Positions 16,950 to 25,975 of a stretch of DNA of 64,000 nucleotides are shown piece by piece. Both the position numbers and the translations under genes were made by a program. Position 1 is the stretch's first letter. The number at the start of each line of letters is the position of its first letter. The stretch is taken from assembly GCF_030687495.1 (NCBI RefSeq), contig NZ_CP117435.1:3910501-3974500 (forward strand), given 5' to 3'. Source of the stretch: Pseudomonas sp. FP453 (GTDB lineage Bacteria; Pseudomonadota; Gammaproteobacteria; Pseudomonadales; Pseudomonadaceae). The notes beneath the pieces are model-generated. The model ran no database searches and was not told the DNA's origin. It saw only the letters and a program-made list of their open reading frames with translations.

Positions 16950-18206
16950 ATGGGCACGCACGTTATCAAGATGCCGGACATTGGCGAAGGCATCGCAGAA
17001 GTTGAACTGTCGGTCTGGCATGTCAAGGTCGGCGACCTGGTGGTTGAAGACCAGGTGCTGGCGGATGTGATGACCGACAAGGCGATGGTGGACATTCCCT
17101 CGCCGGTGCACGGCAAGGTGATTTCCCTCGGCGGCGCGCCGGGGGAAGTCATGGCCGTGGGCAGTATTTTGATCAGCATCGAAGTGGAAGGCGCCGGCAA
17201 CGCGAAGGAAGCGCCGGTGGTGAAGGAAGCGCCGAAGGCTGCGCCGGTCGTGGAAGCCAAACCCGCGCCGGTGGTGGAAAGCACACCGGTTGTTGTAAAA
17301 GCCGCAGCGGCCCCGGTTGCCCGCGATGCCGACGAGCGTCCGCTGGCCTCTCCTGCCGTGCGCAAGCATGCGTTGGACGCCGGGATTCAGTTGCGCCTGG
17401 TCCAGGGCACCGGCCCGGCGGGTAGAATCCTCCACGAAGACCTCGACGCGTACCTGCAACAAGGCACGGCGAAGGCTTCGCCCACCGCCAACCCCTACGC
17501 CGTACGCAACAGCGAAGAACAGATCCCGGTGATCGGCATGCGCCGCAAGATCGCCCAGCGCATGCAGGACGCCACCCGCCGCGCCGCGCATTTCAGCTAC
17601 GTGGAAGAAATCGACGTCACCGCCCTCGACGAGCTGCGCGTGCACCTCAATGAGAAACACGGCGCCACACGCGGCAAGCTGACCCTGCTGCCGTTTATCG
17701 TGCGTGCCATGGTGGTGGCGCTGAAGGACTTCCCGCAGATCAACGCCCGCTACGACGACGAAGCCCAGGTCATCACCCGCCTCGGCGCGGTGCATGTGGG
17801 CGTCGCCACCCAGAGCGACGTCGGCCTGATGGTGCCGGTGGTGCGTCACGCCGAGGCCCGCAGCCTGTGGGGCAACGCGCAAGAAATTACGCGCTTGGCC
17901 ACGGCCGCGCGCAATGGCAAGGCCAGCCGCGACGAGCTGTCGGGCTCAACGATTACCCTGACCAGCCTGGGCGCCTTGGGCGGCATCGTCAGCACACCGG
18001 TGCTGAACCTGCCGGAAGTGGCCATCGTCGGCGTCAACCGCATCGTCGAGCGGCCGATGGTGATCAAGGGCCAGATCGTGGTGCGCAAGATGATGAACCT
18101 CTCCAGCTCGTTCGATCACCGCGTGGTCGATGGCATGGACGCGGCGCAATTCATCCAGGCCATTCGCGGCCTGCTCGAACAACCCGCCAGCCTGTTCCTG
18201 GAGTAA
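16950..18206 (+). CDS. bkdB: branched-chain 2-oxoacid dehydrogenase E2 (lipoyl acyltransferase)
   Basis: A 418-residue E2 component. The N-terminal lipoyl domain has the modified lysine in VMTDKAMVDIPSP (about residue 44). A flexible Ala/Pro/Val-rich linker follows, then a peripheral subunit-binding domain (LASPAVRKHALDAGI, about 131-165), and the catalytic acyltransferase domain with the HxxxDG active site in SFDHRVVDGMDA near residue 390. It starts immediately after the bkdA2 stop. It transfers the branched acyl group to CoA and forms the core of the complex. Confidence 0.95.
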   Translation: MGTHVIKMPDIGEGIAEVELSVWHVKVGDLVVEDQVLADVMTDKAMVDIPSPVHGKVISLGGAPGEVMAVGSILISIEVEGAGNAKEAPVVKEAPKAAPVVEAKPAPVVESTPVVVKAAAAPVARDADERPLASPAVRKHALDAGIQLRLVQGTGPAGRILHEDLDAYLQQGTAKASPTANPYAVRNSEEQIPVIGMRRKIAQRMQDATRRAAHFSYVEEIDVTALDELRVHLNEKHGATRGKLTLLPFIVRAMVVALKDFPQINARYDDEAQVITRLGAVHVGVATQSDVGLMVPVVRHAEARSLWGNAQEITRLATAARNGKASRDELSGSTITLTSLGALGGIVSTPVLNLPEVAIVGVNRIVERPMVIKGQIVVRKMMNLSSSFDHRVVDGMDAAQFIQAIRGLLEQPASLFLE

Positions 18207-18209
18207 GGC

Positions 18210-19589
18210 ATGTCACAGACTTTGAATACCACGCTGCTGATCATCGGCGGCGGCCCTGGCGGTTATGTGGCGGCGATCCGGGCCGGCCAACTGGGCATTC
18301 CGACCATCCTGGTGGAAGGCCAGGCGCTGGGCGGCACCTGCCTGAATATCGGCTGCATCCCGTCCAAGGCCTTGATCCATGTGGCCGAACAGTTCCAGCA
18401 AACCATCCACCACAGCCAGGGTTCGCAACTGGGCATCGAGGTGGATGTGCCGACCCTGGACATCCGCAAAAGCGTGGAATGGAAAGACGGCATTGTTGAC
18501 CGCCTGACCACCGGCGTCGCCGCGCTGCTGAAAAAGCACAAGGTGCAGGTGATCCACGGCTGGGCCAAGGTCGTGGACGGCAAGACCGTCGATGTCGGCG
18601 ACCAGCGCATCCACTGCGAACACTTGCTGCTGGCTACCGGCTCGAAAAGCGTCAACCTGCCGATGCTGCCGATTGGCGGGCCGATCATCTCGTCCACCGA
18701 AGCCCTGGCGCCGACCCGCGTGCCGAAACGGCTGATCGTGGTGGGCGGCGGCTACATTGGCCTGGAGCTGGGGATTGCCTACCGCAAGCTCGGCGCCGAG
18801 GTCAGTGTGGTCGAGGCACAGGATCGTATCCTGCCCGCCTATGACGCCGAGCTGACGCAACCGGTAAACGAATCCCTCAAGCAGTTGGGCGTGAAGCTGT
18901 ACCTCAAGCACAGCGTCACCGGCTTTGCCGATGGCAAGTTGCAAGTACGCGATCCGAATGGCGACACCTTGTCACTGGCCACCGACCAAGTGTTGGTAGC
19001 CGTAGGTCGCAAGCCCAATACCCAAGGCTGGAACCTCGAAGCCCTGAACCTGGACATGAACGGCGCGGCGATCAAGATCGACAACCGCTGCCAGACCAGC
19101 ATGCGCAATGTCTGGGCCATCGGCGACCTGAGCGGCGAGCCGATGCTGGCGCACCGGGCCATGGCCCAGGGCGAGATGGTTGCCGAACTGATCAGCGGTC
19201 AACACCGTGAATTCAACCCGGCGGCGATCCCGGCGGTGTGCTTTACCGACCCGGAACTGGTGGTCGTCGGCAAGACCCCGGATGAAGCCAAGGCTGCGGG
19301 GCTGGACTGCATCGTGTCGAGCTTCCCGTTTGCGGCCAATGGCCGGGCGATGACGCTGGAATCGAAAACCGGCTTCGTGCGGGTGGTGGCGCGGCGCGAC
19401 AATCACCTGATCGTCGGCTGGCAAGCGGTGGGCGTGGGGGTTTCCGAACTGTCCACCGCCTTTGGTGTGAGCCTGGAAATGGGTGCGCGACTGGAGGATG
19501 TGGCGGGTACGATCCATGCCCATCCGACCTTGGGCGAGGCCGTGCAGGAAGCGGCTTTGAGAGCCTTGGGGCACGCGTTGCACCTGTAA
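18210..19589 (+). CDS. lpdV: dihydrolipoyl dehydrogenase E3 of the bkd complex
   Basis: A 459-residue flavoprotein. The FAD-binding [15 protein letters not shown] motif is at the N-terminus, the redox disulfide is in [16 protein letters not shown] (CxxxxC, about residues 45-50), the NAD-binding [10 protein letters not shown] is mid-protein, and the catalytic His-Glu pair lies in [13 protein letters not shown] near the C-terminus. This is the Lpd-Val type E3 that closes the bkd operon in pseudomonads. It follows bkdB by three bases. It reoxidises the lipoyl group and passes electrons to NAD. Confidence 0.95.
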   Translation: MSQTLNTTLLIIGGGPGGYVAAIRAGQLGIPTILVEGQALGGTCLNIGCIPSKALIHVAEQFQQTIHHSQGSQLGIEVDVPTLDIRKSVEWKDGIVDRLTTGVAALLKKHKVQVIHGWAKVVDGKTVDVGDQRIHCEHLLLATGSKSVNLPMLPIGGPIISSTEALAPTRVPKRLIVVGGGYIGLELGIAYRKLGAEVSVVEAQDRILPAYDAELTQPVNESLKQLGVKLYLKHSVTGFADGKLQVRDPNGDTLSLATDQVLVAVGRKPNTQGWNLEALNLDMNGAAIKIDNRCQTSMRNVWAIGDLSGEPMLAHRAMAQGEMVAELISGQHREFNPAAIPAVCFTDPELVVVGKTPDEAKAAGLDCIVSSFPFAANGRAMTLESKTGFVRVVARRDNHLIVGWQAVGVGVSELSTAFGVSLEMGARLEDVAGTIHAHPTLGEAVQEAALRALGHALHL

Positions 19590-19601
19590 GACCGAGGTGG
19601 G

Positions 19602-19628
19602 GCCATCGCAGGCAAGCCAGCTCCCACA
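19602..19628. repeat. REPIN-like element, single right arm
   Basis: Only one arm is present (GCCATCGCAGGCAAGCCAGC followed by TCCCACA), twelve bases after the lpdV stop. No partner arm is found at the expected distance to the left. Confidence 0.85.
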
Positions 19629-19645
19629 GGGGTATGCATTCCAAA

Positions 19646-19723
19646 ATGTGGTAGCTGGCTTGCCTGCGATAGCGGTGGATCAGCCAATACACAGGCTGAA
19701 TGGTCCGCCCACCCGCTCCCACA
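19646..19723. repeat. REPIN-like inverted repeat, degenerate copy 5
   Basis: The left arm (ATGTGGTAGCTGGCTTGCCT...) is intact apart from one change. The right arm has lost its core and keeps only CCGCTCCCACAC. It sits just behind the single arm at 19602, suggesting a partial duplication or deletion event. Confidence 0.75.
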
Positions 19724-19792
19724 CAAGCCAAGAATGAAGTATTGTTGCGCCCATTCAGTAAAAAACCGACTTGACCAAAGATAGAGGGTGTC

Positions 19793-20812
19793 ATGGGTAA
19801 CGAAAGCATCAATTGGGACAAGCTGGGTTTTGACTACATCAAGACCGACAAACGGTTTCTCCAGGTCTGGAAAAACGGCGAGTGGCAAGACGGCACCCTG
19901 ACCGACGACAACGTGCTGCACATCAGCGAGGGCTCCACTGCCCTGCACTATGGCCAGCAGTGTTTCGAAGGCCTCAAGGCCTATCGCTGCAAGGACGGTT
20001 CGATCAACCTGTTCCGCCCGGACCAGAACGCCGCCCGCATGCAACGCAGCTGCGCGCGCCTGCTGATGCCCCATGTACCGACCGACGTGTTCATCGACGC
20101 CTGCAAACAAGTGGTCAAGGCCAACGAGCGATTCATCCCGCCGTACGGCAGCGGCGGCGCGCTGTACCTGCGCCCGTTCGTGATCGGCACCGGTGACAAC
20201 ATCGGCGTACGTACCGCACCGGAGTTCATCTTCTCGGTGTTCGCGATCCCGGTCGGCGCCTACTTCAAGGGAGGCCTGGTGCCGCACAACTTCCAGATCT
20301 CCACCTTCGACCGCGCCGCGCCACAAGGCACCGGTGCGGCCAAGGTCGGTGGCAACTACGCCGCCAGCCTGATGCCCGGTTCGGAAGCGAAGAAAGCCGG
20401 TTTTGCCGATGCGATCTACCTGGACCCGATGACCCACTCGAAAATCGAAGAAGTCGGTTCGGCCAACTTCTTCGGGATCACCCACGACAACCAGTTCATC
20501 ACGCCGAAGTCGCCTTCGGTACTGCCAGGCATCACCCGCCTGTCGCTGATCGAACTGGCCAAGTCCCGCCTGGGCCTGGACGTGGTTGAAGGCGAAGTGT
20601 TCATCGACAAGCTGGGCCAGTTCAAGGAAGCCGGCGCCTGCGGTACCGCAGCGGTGATCTCGCCGATTGGCGGCATCCAGTACAACGGCAAGCTGCATGT
20701 ATTCCACAGCGAAACCGAAGTCGGCCCGATCACCCAGCAGCTGTACAAAGAGCTGACCGGCGTGCAGACCGGTGACGTTGAAGCGCCAGAGGGTTGGATC
20801 GTCAAGGTCTAA
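19793..20812 (+). CDS. ilvE: branched-chain amino acid aminotransferase
   Basis: A 339-residue fold-type IV PLP enzyme of the longer BCAT form. Recognisable segments are LHYGQQCFEGLKAYR, YLRPFVIGTG, the region of the PLP-lysine in GAAKVGGNYAASL (about residue 183), EVGSANFFG and GTAAVISPIG. It interconverts branched-chain amino acids and their 2-oxo acids. It lies downstream of the bkd operon on the same strand but is separated by repeats and probably has its own promoter. It would feed the 2-oxo acids to the BkdA/B/LpdV complex, so the cluster covers the first two steps of branched-chain amino-acid catabolism. Confidence 0.9.
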   Translation: MGNESINWDKLGFDYIKTDKRFLQVWKNGEWQDGTLTDDNVLHISEGSTALHYGQQCFEGLKAYRCKDGSINLFRPDQNAARMQRSCARLLMPHVPTDVFIDACKQVVKANERFIPPYGSGGALYLRPFVIGTGDNIGVRTAPEFIFSVFAIPVGAYFKGGLVPHNFQISTFDRAAPQGTGAAKVGGNYAASLMPGSEAKKAGFADAIYLDPMTHSKIEEVGSANFFGITHDNQFITPKSPSVLPGITRLSLIELAKSRLGLDVVEGEVFIDKLGQFKEAGACGTAAVISPIGGIQYNGKLHVFHSETEVGPITQQLYKELTGVQTGDVEAPEGWIVKV

Positions 20813-20841
20813 GCCCAAAAGCCAGCAACACCACAAAACCC

Positions 20842-20931
20842 TGTGGGAGCTGGCTTGCCTGCGATAGCGGTGTATCAGTCAACATCTACTGTGACTGACC
20901 CACCGCTATCGCAGGCAAGCCAGCTCCCACA
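20842..20931. repeat. REPIN-like inverted repeat, copy 6 (complete)
   Basis: Complete arms with the 'gatagcggt' centre, between the convergent ilvE and GNAT genes; it may serve as a bidirectional transcription barrier. Confidence 0.92.
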
Positions 20932-20948
20932 TTTGTTTTTCAGTGTTC

Positions 20949-21842
20949 TCAGGATTGAGCAGGAATGTTTTCCACAATCTTCTTGCCCATGCTGATCCGC
21001 GGCTCCACGCCATACCCCAACGCCTCGTAAAACCCCGTCACGGCATCATTGCCACTGGTGATCTGCAGGTTGATCTTCATGCAACCCAAGGCAGTCAACG
21101 CCTGCTCCGCATGGCGCACCAGCGACGAACCCAAGCCATGCCGCCGATAGTCCGCATGCACCGCCACCGAATACAACCAGCCACGATGGCCGTCATAGCC
21201 CGCGAGAATCGTGCCGACCACCGTCTTTTTATCCGTCGCGACAAAAAACAACCCATCGTTGACCGCCAGCTTTTTATCAATCGCCAGGGCCGGTGAGTTA
21301 TGCGCCGTGTCATAACCAAAGGCCTGTTGCCACAACCCCACCACTTGCGCCCGGTGCTGGCGGTCGCGATACGGCCCGATGGGGTGGCGGGACAGCAGCG
21401 TCTTCTCCATCACCAAGGTTCGTTCATTACCGTGGTAGACGTCGCGCACCGTGTGAAACCCCAGCGCGGTATAGAACGGCTCGGCCGTCAGTGAAGACGG
21501 CACGCTCAACACCGTCACGCCGGCCTGGCGGGCACGCAGTTCAATCTCGATCATCAGCAAGCGGCCAATGCCCTGTCCTTGCAGCGCCGGGTTGACGAAC
21601 ACCGAGCGCACCACGTTGGCATCCAGCGCCGCCGTGGCCACGATCACGTCATCCTGCACCGCCACCAGCACCACCCGGCGCGTCAACAAGGCGATGACCG
21701 CATCGGCGGTGAAGTTGCTCGCGACCCGGGCGATCACGTCTGCCGGGTAATCCTTCGCGTTACTGCTGTGCAGGGCCGCCAGGATGACCTGGCTGATGCC
21801 TTCGGCATCGGCGGGTTGGGCGAGACGAACGGCGGTAGGCAT
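20949..21842 (-). CDS. tandem GNAT-family N-acetyltransferase
   Basis: A 297-residue protein with two GNAT domains. The first (about 1-145) carries the acetyl-CoA loop NPALQGQGIGRLLM and PFYTALGFHTV. The second (about 155-290) carries HADYRRHGLGSSLVRHAEQA and GFYEALGYGVEPRISMGKKI. Both keep the Q/RxxGxG/A pyrophosphate loop, so both may bind acetyl-CoA. The ATG at 21842 is chosen over the longer reading because AAGGAG lies nine bases upstream. The substrate is unknown; the second domain resembles YpeA-type enzymes. It is flanked by inverted repeats on both sides. Confidence 0.8.
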   Translation of the reverse strand: MPTAVRLAQPADAEGISQVILAALHSSNAKDYPADVIARVASNFTADAVIALLTRRVVLVAVQDDVIVATAALDANVVRSVFVNPALQGQGIGRLLMIEIELRARQAGVTVLSVPSSLTAEPFYTALGFHTVRDVYHGNERTLVMEKTLLSRHPIGPYRDRQHRAQVVGLWQQAFGYDTAHNSPALAIDKKLAVNDGLFFVATDKKTVVGTILAGYDGHRGWLYSVAVHADYRRHGLGSSLVRHAEQALTALGCMKINLQITSGNDAVTGFYEALGYGVEPRISMGKKIVENIPAQS

Positions 21843-21890
21843 GCAGGGCTCCTTGCTGAGAACAGAGATCAAAAACCACCCCCATACTAA

Positions 21891-21979
21891 TGTGGGAGCT
21901 GGCTTGCCTGCGATAGCGGTCTGTCAGCAAGCGGTACTTTGACTGACAGACCGCTATCGCAGGCAAGCCAGCTCCCACA
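21891..21979. repeat. REPIN-like inverted repeat, copy 7 (37-bp perfect arms)
   Basis: The arms extend through 'gatagcggtctgtcag' to 37 perfectly paired bases each, the longest stem in the window, around a 15-base loop. It lies upstream of the GNAT gene and before ctlX. Confidence 0.92.
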
Positions 21980-22131
21980 GTTTGATCGCATTCCAGAGCC
22001 GGCAGCCGATTCGGTCGCGCCACCTCCAGTTTCAGCTTTCCCGGCTGAGCCGCCCCCTCGTTTCAGCCGGGATTCACCCCGCACAACCCACAAAATAGCC
22101 GCACTGCCCAACCCCATGGATTCGTGCACCC

Positions 22132-23058
22132 ATGCAAACCACCAACACCGTCTTGATGATTCGCCCGGCGCGCTTTGCCTTCAACCCGGACACTGCGATC
22201 AACAACCGCTTCCAACGCCAGCCCCTCGACCCGCTCAGCGCACAGCAGAAAGCGCTGGAAGAGTTCGATGGCTATGTCGACACCCTGCGCCAGCACGGCG
22301 TGGAAGTGTTGGTGGTGCAAGACACCCCGGCGCCCCACACCCCCGACTCGATCTTCCCCAACAACTGGTGGAGCAGCCACGCCGACGGCAGCCTGGTGCT
22401 CTACCCAATGGAAGGCCAGAACCGTCGGCTGGAGCGCAATAAAGGTGTGCTGCAAGTGCTGGAGCAACGCTTCGCGATCCACAGCACCATCGACCTCAGC
22501 CACCTGGAACAACAGAACATCTTCCTCGAAGGCACCGGCAGCATGGTGCTCGACCGCCAGCACCGCATCAGCTACGCCTGCCACTCCGGGCGCACCCACC
22601 ACGACGCCTTGCGCGAGTTCGCCGAGCGCCTCGACTACCAGCTCTGCGTGTTCCACGCCGTGGACCGCCATCACGCACCGATCTACCACAGCAACGTGAT
22701 GATGAGCGTTGGCCGCGACCTCTCGGTGGTGTGCCTGCAAGCCCTGCCCGACGAGGGCGAGCGCCTGGCCCTGGAACGCTCCCTGCGCGACACCGGCAAA
22801 GACATCCTCGCCCTCGACTTCGATCAGCTGGAAGCCTTCGCCGGCAACATGCTCGAAGTCCACGACCGCGACGGCCAGCCGCTGCTGGTGATGTCGGCCA
22901 GCGCCTGGGGCGCCCTGCAACCGGTGCAGCGCGCCCATGTGGAGCGCCACACGCGGCCGGTGGTGGTGAACATCGACAACATCGAACGCATCGGCGGCGG
23001 CAGTGCCCGCTGCATGCTGGCAGAAGTGCATCTGCCCGCCCGTCCCTCATTTCAATAA
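22132..23058 (+). CDS. ctlX: CtlX-type guanidino-group hydrolase (citrulline utilisation family)
   Basis: A 308-residue member of the guanidino-modifying (arginine deiminase/DDAH) fold. The N-terminal IRPARFAFNPDTAINNRFQ, the acidic substrate region DSIFPNNWWSSH, EGTGSMVLDRQ, the catalytic-His region, and the C-terminal nucleophile Cys in GGGSARCMLAEVHLP are all present. NCBI calls this family citrulline utilisation hydrolase CtlX. It precedes ornithine cyclodeaminase by eleven bases, so the two probably form an operon turning citrulline-like substrates into ornithine and then proline. No strong ribosome-binding site is visible before the ATG, so the exact start is moderately certain. Confidence 0.8.
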   Translation: MQTTNTVLMIRPARFAFNPDTAINNRFQRQPLDPLSAQQKALEEFDGYVDTLRQHGVEVLVVQDTPAPHTPDSIFPNNWWSSHADGSLVLYPMEGQNRRLERNKGVLQVLEQRFAIHSTIDLSHLEQQNIFLEGTGSMVLDRQHRISYACHSGRTHHDALREFAERLDYQLCVFHAVDRHHAPIYHSNVMMSVGRDLSVVCLQALPDEGERLALERSLRDTGKDILALDFDQLEAFAGNMLEVHDRDGQPLLVMSASAWGALQPVQRAHVERHTRPVVVNIDNIERIGGGSARCMLAEVHLPARPSFQ

Positions 23059-23069
23059 GGAGTCTTGCC

Positions 23070-24113
23070 ATGACCCGTTACATCGACGTCAACGACCTCA
23101 GCTACCTGGTCTCGCAAAAAGGCCTGCAAACCTGCATCAGCGAGATGGCCGAGTACATCCGCGCCGACTACCTGCGCTGGCAGGACTTCGAAAAATGCGC
23201 CCGCCTGGCCAACCACTCGCCGGACGGTGTGATCGAGCTGATGCCGGTGTCTGACGCGGCGCTGTACGCCTTCAAGTACGTCAACGGCCACCCGAAAAAC
23301 ACCCAGGCCGGCATGCTCACCGTGATGGCCTTTGGTGCGCTGGGTGACGTGGACACCGGCAAACCGGTGCTGCTGGCCGAAATGACCCTGACCACCGCGA
23401 TCCGCACCGCCGCCACCTCGGCGCTGGTGGCGCGCTACCTGGCCCGCGACAACAGCCGCAGCATGGCGCTGATCGGCAACGGCTCGCAGAGTGAGTTCCA
23501 GGCCCTGGCCTTCCACGCCATGCTCGGCATCAATGAAATCCGCCTGTTCGACATCGACGCCAAGGCCACCGCCAAGCTGGCGGCCAACCTCAAGGCGTTC
23601 CCGGCGATCAAGGTGATTTTGGCCAGCAGCGTGGCCGACGCGGTGAAAGGCGCGGACATCGTCACCACCGTCACCGCCGACAAGGCCTACGCAACCATCC
23701 TCACCGACGACATGATCGAGCCGGGCATGCATCTCAACGCCGTCGGCGGCGACTGCCCCGGCAAGACCGAACTGGACCGCCGTATCGTCGAGCGCGCCCG
23801 CGTGATCGTCGAGTACGAGCCGCAAAGCCGGATCGAAGGTGAAATCCAGCATATGCCGGAAGATTCGCCGGTGACCGAGCTGTGGCAAGTGATCAACGGC
23901 CAGCAGCCCGGCCGCGAAAACCCGCGCCAGGTCACGCTGTTCGACTCGGTGGGTTTTGCCATCGAAGACTACTCGGCCCTGCGTTACGTGCTGGATGTGG
24001 CCACGGCCCTCGACGTGGGCAGCACGCTGGAACTGGTACCGGACCTGGCCGACCCGAAAGATCTGTTTGCGCGCCTGGCCCAGCCCGTCGCACAGCAAAA
24101 AAAGCGCGCCTGA
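23070..24113 (+). CDS. ocd: ornithine cyclodeaminase
   Basis: A 347-residue member of the ornithine cyclodeaminase/mu-crystallin family. It has the substrate-binding N-terminal half (GMLTVMAFGALGDVDTGKPV), the Rossmann NAD site MALIGNGSQSEFQALAFHAM (about 130-150), and the conserved VGGDCPGKTELD. The reaction converts L-ornithine to L-proline with release of ammonium. AAGGAG lies before the ATG at 23070. It sits between ctlX and a basic-amino-acid type ABC importer, consistent with a citrulline/arginine/ornithine catabolic unit. A strong hairpin follows the stop. Confidence 0.9.
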   Translation: MTRYIDVNDLSYLVSQKGLQTCISEMAEYIRADYLRWQDFEKCARLANHSPDGVIELMPVSDAALYAFKYVNGHPKNTQAGMLTVMAFGALGDVDTGKPVLLAEMTLTTAIRTAATSALVARYLARDNSRSMALIGNGSQSEFQALAFHAMLGINEIRLFDIDAKATAKLAANLKAFPAIKVILASSVADAVKGADIVTTVTADKAYATILTDDMIEPGMHLNAVGGDCPGKTELDRRIVERARVIVEYEPQSRIEGEIQHMPEDSPVTELWQVINGQQPGRENPRQVTLFDSVGFAIEDYSALRYVLDVATALDVGSTLELVPDLADPKDLFARLAQPVAQQKKRA

Positions 24114-24120
24114 GACCGCT

Positions 24121-24153
24121 CTGGCCTGCCGCTTTGCGTCGGCGGCGGGCCAG
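24121..24153 (+). terminator. hairpin after ornithine cyclodeaminase
   Basis: CTGGCCTGCCGC (24121-24132) pairs with GCGGCGGGCCAG (24142-24153), with one G-T pair, around a 9-base loop, seven bases after the ocd stop. No T-run follows, so it may be a weak terminator or an RNA-stabilising structure. An AACAAGAA CA-type motif lies further on at 24292-24299, upstream of the binding-protein gene. The rest of the 245-bp gap shows nothing else. Confidence 0.5.
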
Positions 24154-24358
24154 GTTTGCAGGGATGAAAAGCCGATTCAGCGGGTCTTGCAGCCGATTCC
24201 GCTGCATTGCCCGATTTAACAGCGCAATTCGCGCTTTATGCGAGGGGTAAACGACACAAAAAACGCACCACCTTGAAGCATTCTCTCCGCCAACAAGAAC
24301 GATTTGTTTCAACTCATTTACTGCCCTGACATCAATTACAAAATATAGGGACTACACC

Positions 24359-25138
24359 ATGACTCCACTGCGATCACTCTTCGCTGCGTTGCTGTTGCCA
24401 CTGTGCGCCACTGCGGCCCACGCCCAGGAGTGGAAAGAAATCCGCTTCGGCGTCTTCCCCGAGTACCCGCCCTTCGAATCCGTGGCCGCCGACGGCAGCC
24501 TGCAAGGTTTCGACATTGAACTGGGCAACGCCATCTGCGCCAAGCTCGAGGTCAAATGCACCTGGGTGCACAACGAATTCGACGGCATGATCCCGGCCCT
24601 GCGTGCGCGCAAGTTCGACGCCATCATGTCGTCCATGGCCGTGACCCCGGCCCGCGAGAAAATCATCGACTTTACCGACCGCCTGTTCCTCAGCCCGACC
24701 TCGGTGATCACCCGCAAGAGCGCCGACTTCGGCGACACCCCGGAATCGTTGAAAGGCAAGCAAGTCGGCGTGCTGCAAGGCTCGCTGCAGGAAGCCTACG
24801 CCCGTGCACACCTGGCCAAGCTCGGCGCGCAGATCAAGGCGTACCAGTCCCAGGACCAGAACTACGCCGACCTGCAAAACGGCCGCCTCGACGCGACCCT
24901 GACCGACAAGCTCGAAGCCCAGCTCAACTTCCTGTCCAAGCCTGAAGGCGCCGACTTCAAGACCGGCCCGGCGTTCAAGGACCCGACCTTGCCATTGGAC
25001 ATCGCCATGGGCCTGCGCAAGAACGACCAGGAACTGCGCGCGCTGATCAACAAAGGCATCGCGGCGGTGCAGGCGGATGGCACGTATGCCGAGATCCAGA
25101 AGAAGTATTTCGGCGATCAGGACATCTACAACGAATAG
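24359..25138 (+). CDS. polar amino-acid ABC transporter, periplasmic binding protein
   Basis: A 259-residue periplasmic binding protein of the ArgT/HisJ family (SBP_bac_3). The signal peptide covers about 1-23 (SLFAALLLPLCATAAHAQ). The mature part shows IRFGVFPEYPPFE, LQGFDIELGNAICAKL, KFDAIMSSMAVTPAREKIID and a C-terminal IQKKYFGDQDIY, all typical of lysine/arginine/ornithine/histidine binders. Downstream come two HisQ/HisM-like permeases and a HisP-like ATPase. With ctlX and ocd upstream the likely ligands are arginine, ornithine or citrulline, but this is inferred. A complete inverted repeat separates it from the permease genes. Confidence 0.85.
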   Translation: MTPLRSLFAALLLPLCATAAHAQEWKEIRFGVFPEYPPFESVAADGSLQGFDIELGNAICAKLEVKCTWVHNEFDGMIPALRARKFDAIMSSMAVTPAREKIIDFTDRLFLSPTSVITRKSADFGDTPESLKGKQVGVLQGSLQEAYARAHLAKLGAQIKAYQSQDQNYADLQNGRLDATLTDKLEAQLNFLSKPEGADFKTGPAFKDPTLPLDIAMGLRKNDQELRALINKGIAAVQADGTYAEIQKKYFGDQDIYNE

Positions 25139-25152
25139 CGGCCTCATCCTCA

Positions 25153-25241
25153 TGTGGGAGCTGGCTTGCCTGCGATAGCGGTAGATCCGTCACATTTGTG
25201 CTGGCTGACCCACCGCTATCGCAGGCAAGCCAGCTCCCACA
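25153..25241. repeat. REPIN-like inverted repeat, copy 8 (inside an ABC operon)
   Basis: Complete arms with the 'gatagcggt' centre, between the binding-protein stop (25138) and the first permease start (25274) on the same strand. In the transcript it would form a long hairpin directly after the binding-protein reading frame. Confidence 0.92.
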
Positions 25242-25273
25242 GTAAATCTGTGCGCTTCTTCGAGATATTTCCC

Positions 25274-25975
25274 ATGAACGAATTCCTAAACCTGCAGGGC
25301 TACGGCCCCATGCTCGCCCAAGGCGCGTGGATGACGCTCAAGCTGTCGTTCCTCGCCCTGGCCCTGAGCCTCGTCCTGGGCCTGATCGCCGCCGGTGCCA
25401 AGCTGTCCCGCGCGAAATGGCTGCGGGTGCCGGCCACGCTGTACACCACGCTAATCCGCAGCGTGCCGGACCTGGTGCTGATCCTGCTGATCTTCTACAG
25501 CCTGCAACTGTGGCTCAACGACCTCAGCGAAATGGCCGGCTGGGACTACTTTGAAATCGACCCGTTCACCGCTGGCGTGGTGACCCTGGGCTTTATCTAC
25601 GGCGCGTATTTCACCGAGAACTTCCGTGGCGCGATCCTCAGCGTGCCCGCCGGCCAATTGGAGGCGGCCACCGCCTACGGCCTGAGCCGCTGGCAGCGTT
25701 TCCACCTGGTGCTGTTCCCGCAACTGATGCGCTTTGCCCTGCCGGGCCTGGGCAATAACTGGCTGGTGTTGCTCAAGTCCACCGCGCTGGTGTCGATCAT
25801 CGGCCTGTCGGACCTGGTCAAGGCCGCGCAGAACGCCGGCAAGACCACCAACGAGCCGCTGTATTTCCTGATCCTCGCGGGCCTGGTGTACCTGGTGATC
25901 ACCACCCTCTCCAACCGCATCTTCAAGCGCCTCGAACGGCGCTACAACCTCGGCATCAAGGGGATGGCGCGATGA
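25274..25975 (+). CDS. polar amino-acid ABC transporter permease (HisQ-like)
   Basis: A 233-residue permease with about five membrane segments. The EAA-type loop is EAATAYGLSRWQRFHLVLFP, and the family sequence GFIYGAYFTENFRGAI precedes it. The ATG at 25274 is taken as the start; the upstream extension would be translated from the inverted repeat. The stop overlaps the next permease start by four bases. It forms the membrane channel with the HisM-like partner. Confidence 0.85.
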   Translation: MNEFLNLQGYGPMLAQGAWMTLKLSFLALALSLVLGLIAAGAKLSRAKWLRVPATLYTTLIRSVPDLVLILLIFYSLQLWLNDLSEMAGWDYFEIDPFTAGVVTLGFIYGAYFTENFRGAILSVPAGQLEAATAYGLSRWQRFHLVLFPQLMRFALPGLGNNWLVLLKSTALVSIIGLSDLVKAAQNAGKTTNEPLYFLILAGLVYLVITTLSNRIFKRLERRYNLGIKGMAR

